A stretch of DNA of 64,000 nucleotides from Flavobacteriales bacterium (GTDB taxonomy: Bacteria; Bacteroidota; Bacteroidia; Flavobacteriales_G; Salibacteraceae), in contig JABMOM010000032.1 in the NCBI GenBank assembly GCA_013204105.1, forward strand, positions 1 to 64,000. The letters are read 5' to 3'. Shown here one piece after another: positions 34,139 through 43,871 of the stretch. The position numbers and the translations under genes were made by a program. Below the pieces are notes generated by a model. That model saw only the letters and a program-made list of their open reading frames with translations. It was not told where the DNA came from and searched no databases. Each line of letters opens with the position of its first letter. Positions within the stretch are counted from its first letter, which is position 1.

Positions 34139-35098
34139 TTAAAACTGCGGACACTTCATCTGTCGGAACTTCCTACGAGGCTCTCTACAAGGGAAGAGCA
34201 TCGTCACGCTGATCTCGTGAGAACCAAGGGTTTGCGTTCCGAGTCCGGAGACGGTAACGTCGTAACTATATCCAAAACGGAACTGATCCGTGTACAATCC
34301 AACGAGGAAGATCAGTGCATCGTTCCATCTGTACCACACACCTCCTGTGATAGGCCCTTTATTCAAATAGAGGCCTAAATTCAAGTGGTTGAACTCACCT
34401 TGACGCTGGTAGATAATGTTCGGAGAAATACCACCGTCTTCTGGATTGTCATTATCCAAAGGGATCAACGCTCCAGCGTGTGCAGTATACTTCCGAGGAA
34501 GCTTGCTTTCAGTCGACTTGAAGAAGGATTCGTCTGGTTGTGTCAAGTGATGGGTGGCAAATCCTAGGTAGAATTTGTCCGTGAAGAGCAATGCGCCAGC
34601 AGAGAAATCAAGTTTGTTGACTGGTGCTTCTATGGGAACTTCTCCTGTGGGATAGATGAAACCATACCTAGCATCAATCATATCGTTAAACGTAAGCTGA
34701 CTCCAATCTATAGACTTATTATAGAAGGTAGTCTGGAAGCCAGCTTTCAGACTCAAGTTTCGGTCGATGGCCAATTGGTAGGCATACATCCCACTTACTG
34801 AATTCGTTTGAATGATTCCAGTTCCAGCGCGGTCGTGGTAGGCTTGAATGCCAACACCGCCACTGAGAGCATTTACATACTGGTCATAACCAGCTGAGTA
34901 CGTAACGTAAGTTGAGGGAATACCTGGCCACTGGTTGCGGTAATTCAAGGAAATTCTTGGGCAGCGAGCGGATCCAGCAAGCGCCGGATTCAAGTAAAGT
35001 TGGTTGGCATAGAATTGACTGAATGGGGCGTCCTGCGCCTTTAGGTCCATGCACATAATGCCGACCAATACCAATATCAGTATTCCAAATTTCCTCAT
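34139..35098 (-). CDS. PorP/SprF family type IX outer-membrane protein
   Basis: A 319-residue outer-membrane beta-barrel protein. ATG 35098 is chosen because it yields the signal peptide MRKFGILILVLVGIMCMDLKAQ. The mature start QDAPFSQFYANQLYLNPALAGS and CPRISLNYRNQWPGIPSTYVTYSAGYDQY are diagnostic of PorP/SprF. Such proteins help deliver or anchor type IX cargo, often partnered with a specific large adhesin; here the partner is not adjacent and the gene sits between gldJ and porU. The C-terminus ends with a basic tail after the final barrel strand (HEISVTMLFPC). Confidence 0.9.
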   Translation of the reverse strand: MRKFGILILVLVGIMCMDLKAQDAPFSQFYANQLYLNPALAGSARCPRISLNYRNQWPGIPSTYVTYSAGYDQYVNALSGGVGIQAYHDRAGTGIIQTNSVSGMYAYQLAIDRNLSLKAGFQTTFYNKSIDWSQLTFNDMIDARYGFIYPTGEVPIEAPVNKLDFSAGALLFTDKFYLGFATHHLTQPDESFFKSTESKLPRKYTAHAGALIPLDNDNPEDGGISPNIIYQRQGEFNHLNLGLYLNKGPITGGVWYRWNDALIFLVGLYTDQFRFGYSYDVTVSGLGTQTLGSHEISVTMLFPCREPRRKFRQMKCPQF

Positions 35099-35229
35099 TT
35101 GTGTATTCCTTGCAAACTCCGCAATTATACGAATATATTTACCCGGCAAACCTTTCACTCCAAACAATCGTTATCCTTACTAGCAATAACTTTTTTTCGA
35201 GCACGTTTGCTGTGACTGAAAAAGAATGA

Positions 35230-35237
35230 CAAATATA
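35230..35237 (-). promoter_or_regulatory. Bacteroidota -7 element (TATATTTG) for porP/sprF
   Basis: On the minus strand TATATTTG matches the -7 consensus exactly. It sits ~130 bases upstream of the porP/sprF start, in the short divergent region shared with porU. Confidence 0.4.
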
Positions 35238-35268
35238 ACCACAAAAAACATTGATTGGTCGAATAAAG

Positions 35269-38200
35269 ATGACGTTTAGTATTCGCGCTGGAGCCTTGTT
35301 CGCGCTTTTCACTTTGATGAGCTTATTTGGGTCCGCTCAGCAGGTCAGGAAAGGCACGAATGGAGATGTGCGAGAACGCGGCGGTGACCAAGCACTTAGC
35401 AGCGAAAAAAAGCCTGTTCGAGAACATCGAATCGAAGGCTATCGTATTCGTGCTTATCAGACCTTGGATCAACGAGAGATCACCTCTATTGAATGCGATG
35501 AGTGCGGATTGAAGAGCGATGGGGTTTCACCCTATTGGTCCACGCGCAAGAGGGTGTCATCTCAAACTACAGAACTGAATGTGCTTGTTCGAAATGCCAT
35601 CGTCGTCGAAGTCACTCCCGATGAAGATAAAATCCTGAGGTCGATGAATCTTAGCGAAGGGTTTGATGTGAGCACCTCAATTGGCACAGCTGCCGGAAGG
35701 CGAATTGGCGTGGTTGAGGTAAACCCGATCAGAAATCGTGGAGGGCGAATCGAACGTCTGGTAGCATTTGATCTTGAGTGGAATGAAATCGCCAATCCCA
35801 GCAGAGGTGGTGAACGTGCTGATCATATATGGGAGGCGACCAGTGTACTCGCTTCTGGTGATTGGGTCAAAGTAGCCACATCGTCAGATGGAGTCTATCA
35901 GCTGACCTATAAAGACCTTCAAGGCTATTGGTCAAATCTTTCGCCCTTTCCATCTTCCTTGTTGAGGTTGTACGGCACGGCAGCCGGAATGCTCAAAATG
36001 AAGAACTCCGCTGAACGTCCGGATGACCTCGAACCCATTTCCATCAGGGTGGAAGATGGAGGAGATGGCACTTTTGGGGCTGGAGATTATTTTCTCTTTG
36101 CAGGCGCCGACCAGGTAGTCTGGGAGCTGAAGAATGATCGTTTCCGCCACGAGCTCAATCCCTTTGCTGACTCCGTTTACTATTTTATAAATTTAGAGGG
36201 AGTAGGACAGTCGAGTAGGATAACTACCATCACAGAATCGGCTGCCGCGATTGTGCAGACCTCGTCCTATGACTTCGTAGATTTCCATGAAGAGGACATC
36301 TCAAACTTGATCAAATCGGGAAGGGTCTGGTATGGAGAGCAATTGGGTACCATTACCGAACTCGACTTTGGGTTTTCGGTTCCACAGATCGATAAGAGCG
36401 TCGCGGTGCATGTGAGGGCTGAATATGCTGCTCGTTCGATTGGCGTTTCGGGAGTGGAGCTTAGGTTATCTCTGCCCAATCAAGGGGGAGCAGCGGATAC
36501 TGCATCCGTCGCCCCAGTCGCGGATTTTTATGGCGCGTTGTACGCTGATGATGGAGTGCTTGACCTCGCTGTTCAACCCAGGGATGGTGACCTTTTGACC
36601 AAAATTTCGCTGAATAAGGGTTCCAATTTGCTGGCGACGGCTTGGATCGACTACATCGAAATCAACGCGAGAAGAAATTTAACCTTCCTAGATCCTTTTA
36701 TGTTCTTCCGAGACAAGGAAAGCATCGGAGCTGGAAATGTGACCTCTTTTACCATCCAAGCTAAAGCTCCAATTACCATCTGGGATGTAACCGACCCGCA
36801 CGATGTGCGCGAAATGGTCTTGTCTGGGAATGTACAAACAGGATTCCGGTTCAAACGAGAGACCTCCGTCCTCAGGGAGTTTGTGTGCTTTGATGGAGAA
36901 AGCTTCCTCAAGCCTCGGTTCTCGAAGCGCGTTCCAAACCAAGACTTGCACGCAGCAGAAAATGTGGATTACTTGGTCGTCGCCCATCCTTCTTTTGTGG
37001 GTCAGGCGGAGCAACTGGCAAACTACCACGAGACGGTCGATGGATTCAACACTTTGGTGATCACACCGGATCAAGCCTACAATGAATTTTCAGGAGGAGC
37101 ACAGGACATCACAGCCATCAAGGAGTTTATTCGCATGCTCTATTTTGAAGGCTTAGAGAGTGGAGGCAGACCGATAAGATATGTGCTCCTTTATGGTGAT
37201 GCGTCTTACGATTATAAGAACAGGATCTCCGGAAATTCAAACCTAGTTCCTACACATCAGATGTATACCAGTCTTTCACCGACGGGTTCCATTGCTAGCG
37301 ATGATTTTTTCGGCCTCCTAGATGACGATGAAGGGGAAGCGGCAGCAGACTATCTAGACATCGGTGTTGGGCGGCTTCCAGTTCGATCGAAGAAAGAAGC
37401 AGACGATGTGGTGAAAAAGATTCTTGCCTATTCCAATAGCTCGGCCTCTTTTGGAGAGTGGCGAAATGTAGTAGCCTTTGTGGCCGATGATGCTGAACCA
37501 GGTCTAGTATTCATGCGTGATTTTGAGAACAATGGAAAGATTGGTTTGAGGATCGATACAAGCACCTTTGAGATCATTACCCGAAAACTGTATCTAGATT
37601 CTTATAAGCAACAGTCAGGATCTGGAGGAGAGCGCTATCCTGAAGGGGCGGATGCGATAAGCGATCAAGTCAACAAGGGTGCGCTTATGATGTATTACAT
37701 CGGCCATGGAGGAGAATTGGGCTGGGCGCATGAACGCATTCTTGAAGTGCCTACCATCAACAAATGGGAAAATCTTCCTCGTATGCCGTTGTTCATTACC
37801 GCTACGTGTGAATTCTCTCGCTTTGATGACCCTCGTCGAACTTCTGGCGGTGAGTATGCGCTCCTCAATCCGAATGGAGGAGGTGTCGCTCTTCTATCTA
37901 CAACACGAGCCGTGTATGCTGGACCAAATCTTACCCTGACCAAGAAATTTACAGAGCAAGCCTTTAACGCTGATAACGTCCTCATTCCAAGGTTGGGCGA
38001 TCTGGTGTTGCAGACAAAGATTCAAACATTGGATGTGGGTGAATTTTCGCAATTCAATAGCCGCAGTTTTGCCTTGCTCGGGGATCCTGCACTTAGACTA
38101 GCGCAGCCCGTCTTTGATGCGATCATCACTGAGATTCCGGATACCATCAGGGCCTTGGAAAAAGTTCGAATCAGTGGCTACGTGGCAGACTCTAACGGTG

Positions 38201-39165
38201 TCAAGGTTGAGGGCTTTAATGGCATTGTTTACCCCAGTGTATTTGACAAGGAATCTGAGCTTCAGACCCTTTCCAACGATGGTTTAGGGCCATTTGATTA
38301 TAAAGAGTGGAAGAATGTGATCTTTAGAGGCAAGGCCAGCGTAAAGAATGGGGAGTTTTCCTTCGAGTTTGTCGCGCCAAAAGACATCAATCGCAAATTC
38401 GGTATTGGAAGGGTGAATATCTATGCGGAAGGAGGAAGCATCGACGCACACGGAGATTTTAGGGATTTCATCATTGGTGGATTGTCCAAGAATCCGATTC
38501 AAGATGAAGAGGGCCCTCTGGTCGACCTATTTATGAACGATGCCAAATTTGTTTTCGGTGGACTTACCGATGAACACCCTGATTTGTACGCAGAAGTGAG
38601 CGATGAAAATGGAATCAATATGGTGGGCAGCGGCATTGGACACGACATCACTGCCGTCCTTGACAACGTCACCTCCAATACCATTATTCTAAATGATTAT
38701 TACGAAGCGAAGATTGATTCGTATACCGAAGGAGCCATTCGCTTTCCGTTTTCTGATCTGGAGGAGGGGCGTCACTCTTTGAAATTGCAAGTATGGGATG
38801 TCAACAACAATCCGGGTGAAGCCTATACCGAGTTTGTCGTTGCGAGCTCGGAGGAATTGGCGTTAGAACACGTGCTGAATTATCCGAATCCATTTACGAC
38901 CAAGACACAGTTTTTCTTCGAACACAATAAACCAGGACAGCAGTTAGATGTTTCTATCGATGTCTTTACCGTCGCCGGAAAGCTAGTGAAGTCATTGGGA
39001 GGTGATTATTTCTCCGATGGATTCCGTGTCGGACCCATTGATTGGAATGGTCGAGATGAGTTTGATGATCAGCTTGCGAAAGGGGTTTATTTATACAAAG
39101 TGGCCGTAAAAACACCCACAGGGGAATCCGTTGAAAAATTTGAACGTCTTGTTTTACTGAGATAG
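35269..39165 (+). CDS. porU: Type IX secretion sortase PorU (C25 gingipain-like)
   Basis: A 1298-residue surface protease that removes C-terminal sorting domains from type IX cargo and attaches the protein to the cell surface. ATG 35269 gives a signal peptide (MTFSIRAGALFALFTLMSLFGSAQ); a TTG at 35251 is the alternative. The C25 catalytic dyad is visible: His in YYIGHGGE (residue ~813) and Cys in ITATCEFSR (~847). A C-terminal Ig-like region and sorting-domain-like end (YPNPFTTKTQFFFEH..KGVYLYKVAVKT) are present, as in known PorU. It is followed by porV. Confidence 0.94.
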   Translation: MTFSIRAGALFALFTLMSLFGSAQQVRKGTNGDVRERGGDQALSSEKKPVREHRIEGYRIRAYQTLDQREITSIECDECGLKSDGVSPYWSTRKRVSSQTTELNVLVRNAIVVEVTPDEDKILRSMNLSEGFDVSTSIGTAAGRRIGVVEVNPIRNRGGRIERLVAFDLEWNEIANPSRGGERADHIWEATSVLASGDWVKVATSSDGVYQLTYKDLQGYWSNLSPFPSSLLRLYGTAAGMLKMKNSAERPDDLEPISIRVEDGGDGTFGAGDYFLFAGADQVVWELKNDRFRHELNPFADSVYYFINLEGVGQSSRITTITESAAAIVQTSSYDFVDFHEEDISNLIKSGRVWYGEQLGTITELDFGFSVPQIDKSVAVHVRAEYAARSIGVSGVELRLSLPNQGGAADTASVAPVADFYGALYADDGVLDLAVQPRDGDLLTKISLNKGSNLLATAWIDYIEINARRNLTFLDPFMFFRDKESIGAGNVTSFTIQAKAPITIWDVTDPHDVREMVLSGNVQTGFRFKRETSVLREFVCFDGESFLKPRFSKRVPNQDLHAAENVDYLVVAHPSFVGQAEQLANYHETVDGFNTLVITPDQAYNEFSGGAQDITAIKEFIRMLYFEGLESGGRPIRYVLLYGDASYDYKNRISGNSNLVPTHQMYTSLSPTGSIASDDFFGLLDDDEGEAAADYLDIGVGRLPVRSKKEADDVVKKILAYSNSSASFGEWRNVVAFVADDAEPGLVFMRDFENNGKIGLRIDTSTFEIITRKLYLDSYKQQSGSGGERYPEGADAISDQVNKGALMMYYIGHGGELGWAHERILEVPTINKWENLPRMPLFITATCEFSRFDDPRRTSGGEYALLNPNGGGVALLSTTRAVYAGPNLTLTKKFTEQAFNADNVLIPRLGDLVLQTKIQTLDVGEFSQFNSRSFALLGDPALRLAQPVFDAIITEIPDTIRALEKVRISGYVADSNGVKVEGFNGIVYPSVFDKESELQTLSNDGLGPFDYKEWKNVIFRGKASVKNGEFSFEFVAPKDINRKFGIGRVNIYAEGGSIDAHGDFRDFIIGGLSKNPIQDEEGPLVDLFMNDAKFVFGGLTDEHPDLYAEVSDENGINMVGSGIGHDITAVLDNVTSNTIILNDYYEAKIDSYTEGAIRFPFSDLEEGRHSLKLQVWDVNNNPGEAYTEFVVASSEELALEHVLNYPNPFTTKTQFFFEHNKPGQQLDVSIDVFTVAGKLVKSLGGDYFSDGFRVGPIDWNGRDEFDDQLAKGVYLYKVAVKTPTGESVEKFERLVLLR

Positions 39166-39181
39166 TACCTTACCTAATGGC

Positions 39182-39189
39182 TATATTTG
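39182..39189 (+). promoter_or_regulatory. Bacteroidota -7 element (TATATTTG) for porV
   Basis: TATATTTG matches TAnnTTTG and lies 56 bases before the porV ATG, so porV-ispF may have a promoter separate from porU. No good -33 element is seen at the usual distance. Confidence 0.45.
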
Positions 39190-39244
39190 CCGTCTTATTT
39201 TTGAAGGCCTATCGCTTCAAATCTACCTGTAAGAAAGGAATCAT

Positions 39245-40546
39245 ATGAGAATTAGAGTTCTGGCAGCATTATTCGGGATGCTTGGTGTCTATACCAACGC
39301 CATGGGTCAGCTGAACCTTAGTCAGGTAGATGGTGGCACATTGCAATTGAACACCATCACTACGGCAGTGCCTTTTTTGATCATCAACCCTGAAACGCGC
39401 GGAGGTGGTATGGGCGATGTGGGTGTTGCAACAAGTGCGGATGCAGCTAGCATGCACTGGAACGTGGCTAAATACGCATTCATCAAGAACAAATCAGGGG
39501 CTTCCATTTCCTATACGCCTTGGCTCCGAGCCCTGGTACCGGACATATCTATGTCATACCTGACTGGATATTACCGGATCGATCGCATGAGCACTGCTGC
39601 CGTATCGATGCGCTATTTATCATTGGGAAGCATTCAATTCACGGATCAATTTGGCAACAGCACCATTCAATTTACACCCAACGAATTTTCTCTTTCTGCC
39701 GGGTACTCACGGATTCTCGCCGATCGACTTTCTGGTGGACTCAGCGCTAAGTTTCTCAGTTCGAACCTCACTGGCGGACAAACCGTAGGAGGTGCGAGCT
39801 CTCGACCTGGGCGTTCCGTTGCCGTGGATCTAGGCGTTTATTACGAGAACAAAGACATTGAAATGTTTCAAAAGGACGCAACGGTAGCCTGGGGTGTGGC
39901 CATCAGTAACCTGGGAGCTAAAATTTCATACACGGATGCGACAAGAAGGGATTTCCTTCCGATGAATTTGCGATTGGGTCCAAGGGTGACCTGGGATCTA
40001 GATGAGTCCAATAAATTGAGCTTTTCGGTTGATCTGAACAAGTATCTCGTTCCCTCTCCTCCCCGTTATGCGCGTCTACCGGATGACGAAGGCGGTGGTT
40101 TCCTTATGGATGAAAATGGCCGGGTGGTTTCCTCGGGAATGGATCCAGACCGACCCGTTCCTTCTGCTGTATTCACTTCTTTTTATGATGCTCCTGGGTA
40201 TGGCGCATACAATGACCAAGGGGTATGGGTGCCTTACGGAGGTGGCGTCTTCAGGGAGGAGCTCAATGAGTTCTCGGCTGGACTCGGACTTGAGTATTGG
40301 TACGCAGAACAGTTTGCCTTTAGAATGGGTTATTTCACGGAGCACTATTCAAAAGGGAATAGAAGATTTGTGACGCTTGGTGCTGGACTCCGCTTGAATG
40401 TTTTTGGATTGGATTTCAGTTACTTGATTTCAACCTATAATGTGCGCACCAACCAAGGTGCTCAATCTCCACTCGCAAATACTTTGCGATTCACTTTGTC
40501 CTTTGACTTTGCAGAGGCGGTGAATAAGGACGAACCCCAAGAATGA
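39245..40546 (+). CDS. porV: Type IX secretion outer-membrane protein PorV (LptO)
   Basis: A 433-residue FadL-like barrel protein that carries cargo from the translocon to PorU. A signal peptide (MRIRVLAALFGMLGVYTNAMG) precedes the family start VPFLIINPETRGGGMGDVGVATSADAASMHWNVAKYAF. Other blocks are ISYTPWLRALVPDISMSYLTGYYRID and the late FAFRMGYFTEHYSKGNRRFVTLGAGLRLNVFGLDFSYL. The order gldJ/porU/porV matches Flavobacterium. The TGA overlaps the ATG of ispF. Confidence 0.94.
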   Translation: MRIRVLAALFGMLGVYTNAMGQLNLSQVDGGTLQLNTITTAVPFLIINPETRGGGMGDVGVATSADAASMHWNVAKYAFIKNKSGASISYTPWLRALVPDISMSYLTGYYRIDRMSTAAVSMRYLSLGSIQFTDQFGNSTIQFTPNEFSLSAGYSRILADRLSGGLSAKFLSSNLTGGQTVGGASSRPGRSVAVDLGVYYENKDIEMFQKDATVAWGVAISNLGAKISYTDATRRDFLPMNLRLGPRVTWDLDESNKLSFSVDLNKYLVPSPPRYARLPDDEGGGFLMDENGRVVSSGMDPDRPVPSAVFTSFYDAPGYGAYNDQGVWVPYGGGVFREELNEFSAGLGLEYWYAEQFAFRMGYFTEHYSKGNRRFVTLGAGLRLNVFGLDFSYLISTYNVRTNQGAQSPLANTLRFTLSFDFAEAVNKDEPQE

Positions 40547-41025
40547 GAATAAAGGTCGGATTTGGTTACGACGTGCACCAGCTCAAAGCGGGCAGGGCCT
40601 GTAGGTTGGGTGGTGTGGATATGGAGTCAGAACTCGGTCCGGATGGGCATTCTGATGCAGATGTGGTTTTGCATGCTATCTGTGACGCCATTCTCGGCGC
40701 AGCAGGCCTCCGAGACATAGGTTACCATTTTCCCAATACTAGTGTTGATTTTAAAGATGCAGACAGCCGAAACTTGCTAACTGAAGTCATGAAGTTGATT
40801 ACTGCGAAAGGATACACAGTCGGCAATATCGACGCTACGCTTGTCTCGGAAGTTCCCAAAATCGCTCCTTACATTGGCGAAATGCAGTCGACAATTGCAG
40901 GACTGTGTACTATCCAAACCGACGACGTTGGGGTAAAAGCAACCACCTCAGAAAAGTTAGGTTTTGTTGGATCAAAACAAGGCATCGAAGCCTACGCAGT
41001 CGTCCTGCTGGAGAAAGAAGCTTAA
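40543..41025 (+). CDS. ispF: 2-C-methyl-D-erythritol 2,4-cyclodiphosphate synthase
   Basis: A 160-residue MEP-pathway enzyme making the cyclic diphosphate in isoprenoid precursor synthesis. The zinc site GYDVHQL and the GHSDADVVLHAICDAILGAAGLRDIGYHFP signature are complete, with the late VGVKATTSEKLGFVG motif. The ATG overlaps porV's stop by four bases (ATGA), indicating coupling to the type IX genes upstream. A cytidine deaminase gene follows 5 bases later. Confidence 0.96.
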   Translation: MRIKVGFGYDVHQLKAGRACRLGGVDMESELGPDGHSDADVVLHAICDAILGAAGLRDIGYHFPNTSVDFKDADSRNLLTEVMKLITAKGYTVGNIDATLVSEVPKIAPYIGEMQSTIAGLCTIQTDDVGVKATTSEKLGFVGSKQGIEAYAVVLLEKEA

Positions 41026-41030
41026 ACGGC

Positions 41031-41516
41031 ATGAAACGACAGATAACCCTTTCATTTGAAGAGGTGGATTCAATAGATGCCTTGTCTGTTGAACAAAAGA
41101 CCTTGGTAGAAGCTTCGATGAAAGCATGCCATCAAGCTTACGCGCCCTATTCCAATTTTCGCGTTGGTGCTGCTGTGCAACTGGAAAACGGGTCTGTAGT
41201 CACCGGAAGTAATAAGGAGAACGCCTCTTTTCCCGCAGGAACATGTGCTGAAAGAAACGTCATCAACTATGTAGGAGATCACCATCCTGGTGAACGTGTG
41301 CTTCGTATGGCCTTGAGCGCAGATCCAAAAGCATTGGAGATGACAGGCGTATTAACGCCTTGCGGCATTTGCAGACAGGTAATATGTGAGCTGGAAAAGG
41401 TGCAAGGTTCATCCATAGAACTTCTCTTGCATTCTCCCTCCGGAAAGGTGTTGATCGTTCCCTCAGGAAAGGACCTGCTGCCCTTCCATTTCTACCTCCC
41501 TCAGCTCAAGAAGTAA
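41031..41516 (+). CDS. cdd: Cytidine deaminase
   Basis: A 161-residue zinc enzyme converting cytidine/deoxycytidine to uridine forms. Key motifs are YAPYSNFRVGAAV, ENASFPAGTCAERNVI (zinc ligand Cys plus catalytic Glu) and TPCGICRQVICEL (two zinc-binding Cys). ATG 41031 starts the family-length protein 5 bases after ispF; the frame is open further upstream but that part overlaps ispF. It is probably in the porV-ispF-cdd operon. Confidence 0.95.
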   Translation: MKRQITLSFEEVDSIDALSVEQKTLVEASMKACHQAYAPYSNFRVGAAVQLENGSVVTGSNKENASFPAGTCAERNVINYVGDHHPGERVLRMALSADPKALEMTGVLTPCGICRQVICELEKVQGSSIELLLHSPSGKVLIVPSGKDLLPFHFYLPQLKK

Positions 41517-41555
41517 GCAATTCGGCTTCAATGCTGTTTCATTGTGTTCAAGTTA

Positions 41556-41563
41556 TATTTTTG
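41556..41563 (+). promoter_or_regulatory. Bacteroidota -7 element (TATTTTTG) for pdhA
   Basis: TATTTTTG matches TAnnTTTG and lies 15-20 bases before the pdhA starts at 41578/41584, implying a very short leader. The -33 region is not convincing. Confidence 0.42.
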
Positions 41564-41583
41564 CCCTCCTTGAAAGAATGACA

Positions 41584-42597
41584 ATGGCGAAGAAAAAAGC
41601 ATCGGAAAAACTGGAGTTCAGCAAAGCACAATACCTCAAGTGGTATAAGGACATGCTGATGATGAGAAGGTTCGAAGAGACCTGTGGAAACCTGTACCTC
41701 CAGCAAAAATTTGGAGGATTTTGTCACCTGTATATCGGCCAAGAGGCAGTTGCTGCTGGATTTGCCTCAGCGATGATAAAAGGGGATAAGATCATAACGG
41801 CTTACCGTGACCATGCGCATCCTATTGCGTTGGGAATGGATCCAAAATATGTGATGGCTGAGCTCTACGGTAAAAGCACTGGCTGCTCGAAAGGCAAAGG
41901 GGGCTCTATGCATATGTTTGATAAGGAACTGAACATGATGGGCGGACACGGTATCGTGGGTGCTCAGATTCCAATGGGCGCAGGTATCGCATTTGCAGAA
42001 AAGTACAATGAGTCCGGCAACGTGTGTCTGACCTTCATGGGAGACGGCGCCGTGCGTCAAGGTGCATTGCACGAGACCTTTAACATGGCCATGATTTGGA
42101 AGCTTCCGGTTGTTTTCATTGTTGAGAATAACGGGTATGCAATGGGTACTTCTGTAGAGCGTACTACCAATGTGACGGATCTTTCGAAACTTGGACTGAG
42201 CTATGATTTGCCAAGTGAGTCGGTTGATGGAATGAGCGTGGAGGCTGTGCATAACGCGATTAAAAAGGCTGCGGATCATGCAAGAGAAGGCAATGGCCCT
42301 TACTTGCTTGATATCAATACCTATCGATACAAAGGTCACTCGATGAGTGATCCTCAGAAGTACCGTACGAAAGATGAAGTAAACGCATACAAAGAGAGAG
42401 ATCCTTTGGCGCAAGTGCTTAGCAAGATCATGGAACAAGGTTGGCTGAACGAGGCTGATGTGAAGAAGATCGAAGGCGAAGTCAAAGCCAAGGTGGAGGC
42501 GTCGGTGACCTTTGCAGAAGAGTCGCCGTTTCCAGACGAAGATCAACTCTACACCGATATATACGACCAAGCGGACTATCCATACATCATGGATTAA
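41584..42597 (+). CDS. pdhA: Pyruvate dehydrogenase E1 component, alpha subunit
   Basis: A 337-residue thiamine-diphosphate enzyme subunit. Signatures are RRFEETCGNLYLQQKFGGFCHLYIGQEA, YRDHAHPIALGMDPKYVMAELYGK, KGKGGSMHMFDKELNMMGGHGIVGAQIPMGAGIAFA, the ThDP-Mg motif GDGAVRQGALHETFNMA, and the phosphorylation-loop region YRYKGHSMSDPQKYR. ATG 41584 or ATG 41578 (two residues longer) can serve. The E2 gene follows 14 bases after the stop; no E1-beta gene is in the window. Confidence 0.95.
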   Translation: MAKKKASEKLEFSKAQYLKWYKDMLMMRRFEETCGNLYLQQKFGGFCHLYIGQEAVAAGFASAMIKGDKIITAYRDHAHPIALGMDPKYVMAELYGKSTGCSKGKGGSMHMFDKELNMMGGHGIVGAQIPMGAGIAFAEKYNESGNVCLTFMGDGAVRQGALHETFNMAMIWKLPVVFIVENNGYAMGTSVERTTNVTDLSKLGLSYDLPSESVDGMSVEAVHNAIKKAADHAREGNGPYLLDINTYRYKGHSMSDPQKYRTKDEVNAYKERDPLAQVLSKIMEQGWLNEADVKKIEGEVKAKVEASVTFAEESPFPDEDQLYTDIYDQADYPYIMD

Positions 42598-42611
42598 TAA
42601 GATTTTGAAAA

Positions 42612-43871
42612 ATGGCTGAAGTAATCAGAATGCCCAAGCTGAGTGATACCATGGAAGAGGGTGTCATCGCTTCATGGCAAAAGAAGGTAGGAGACCAAGT
42701 GAATGGTGGGGATGTCCTCGCGGAAATCGAGTCGGATAAGGCGACGATGGAGTTTGAGTCTTTCCATGCAGGAACATTACTACACATTGAAGTAGACGCC
42801 GGAAAATCCACCATTGTGGATGGCGTGATTGCCATCATCGGTGAGAAAGGTGAAGACATTCAGGCGCTGCTCAAAGAAGCCAAGAGTGCTAGTCCTAGCA
42901 AAGAAGCAAAGAAAGAAGAGCCAAAGACAGATGCTTCAAAGGCTGCGCCTGTGAAAGCGGCTAGTGCACCGGAGAAAAAAGCCCAGGCAAGGCCTGTCGA
43001 GAAAGCTCCTACAAAGAGCAATGCTGCTGATGACCGCATGAAGATCTCTCCGCTTGCTCGAAGGCTTGCCGAAGAGAGTGGTGTAAGCTTGCGTGGCATC
43101 CGTGGTTCAGGAGAGAACGGACGCATTGTAAAACGAGACGTAGAGAATGCTGGAAAGCATTCCATTCCACAAATAGAGCGTAGTCGAGATGTAGAGGTTT
43201 CTCAAATGCGAAAGACCATCGCGCGTCGCTTGAGCGAAAGCAAATTTTCAGCACCGCATTTCTATCTGACGATTGATCTAGATATGGATCGTGCAATGGA
43301 AGCTAGGGTTGCCATCAACGAAGCCATTGCTCCCGAGAAAATATCCTTCAATGATTTAGTCATCAAGGCGGTGGCAGTTGCTTTGAAAGATCATCCAGAT
43401 GTCAATGCTGGATGGCACGGAGACTTCATTCGATACAATGAGCACGTGCATATTGGAGTGGCTGTGGCCGTGGATGAGGGATTGTTGGTTCCCGTTGTAC
43501 GCCACGCAGATGGAAAGCCGCTGACTCAAATCTCTGAGGAAGTGCGCGACTTTGCAAAGCGAGCTAAGACCAAGAAGCTTCAGCCGGAGGATTGGGAGGG
43601 AAATACGTTCACCATTTCCAATTTGGGAATGTTCGGTATCGAAGAGTTTACCGCCATCATCAACCCGCCAGATAGCTGCATCATGGCGATTGGATCCATT
43701 CGACAAGAGCCGGTAGTGAAGAAAGGGGAGATCGTCGTGGGTAACCGCATGAAGGTTACCATGAGTTGCGATCACAGAGTAGTGGATGGAGTCTTAGGTG
43801 CTCAGTTTCTTCAGACCTTTAAGAAGTACATGGAGAATCCAATCGTACTCCTAGGAATGAGTTCTATTTGA
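42612..43871 (+). CDS. pdhC: Pyruvate dehydrogenase E2 (dihydrolipoyllysine acetyltransferase)
   Basis: A 419-residue E2 core subunit with one lipoyl domain (lipoylated Lys in EIESDKATMEFES near residue 42), an Ala/Lys/Pro-rich linker (about 90-135), an E3/E1-binding domain (ISPLARRLAEESGVSLRGIRGSGENGRIVKRDV) and the acetyltransferase domain ending with the catalytic SCDHRVVDG motif. It is shorter than the three-lipoyl-domain E2 of E. coli. The 3' end overlaps the convergent M23 peptidase gene by 8 bases. Confidence 0.95.
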   Translation: MAEVIRMPKLSDTMEEGVIASWQKKVGDQVNGGDVLAEIESDKATMEFESFHAGTLLHIEVDAGKSTIVDGVIAIIGEKGEDIQALLKEAKSASPSKEAKKEEPKTDASKAAPVKAASAPEKKAQARPVEKAPTKSNAADDRMKISPLARRLAEESGVSLRGIRGSGENGRIVKRDVENAGKHSIPQIERSRDVEVSQMRKTIARRLSESKFSAPHFYLTIDLDMDRAMEARVAINEAIAPEKISFNDLVIKAVAVALKDHPDVNAGWHGDFIRYNEHVHIGVAVAVDEGLLVPVVRHADGKPLTQISEEVRDFAKRAKTKKLQPEDWEGNTFTISNLGMFGIEEFTAIINPPDSCIMAIGSIRQEPVVKKGEIVVGNRMKVTMSCDHRVVDGVLGAQFLQTFKKYMENPIVLLGMSSI

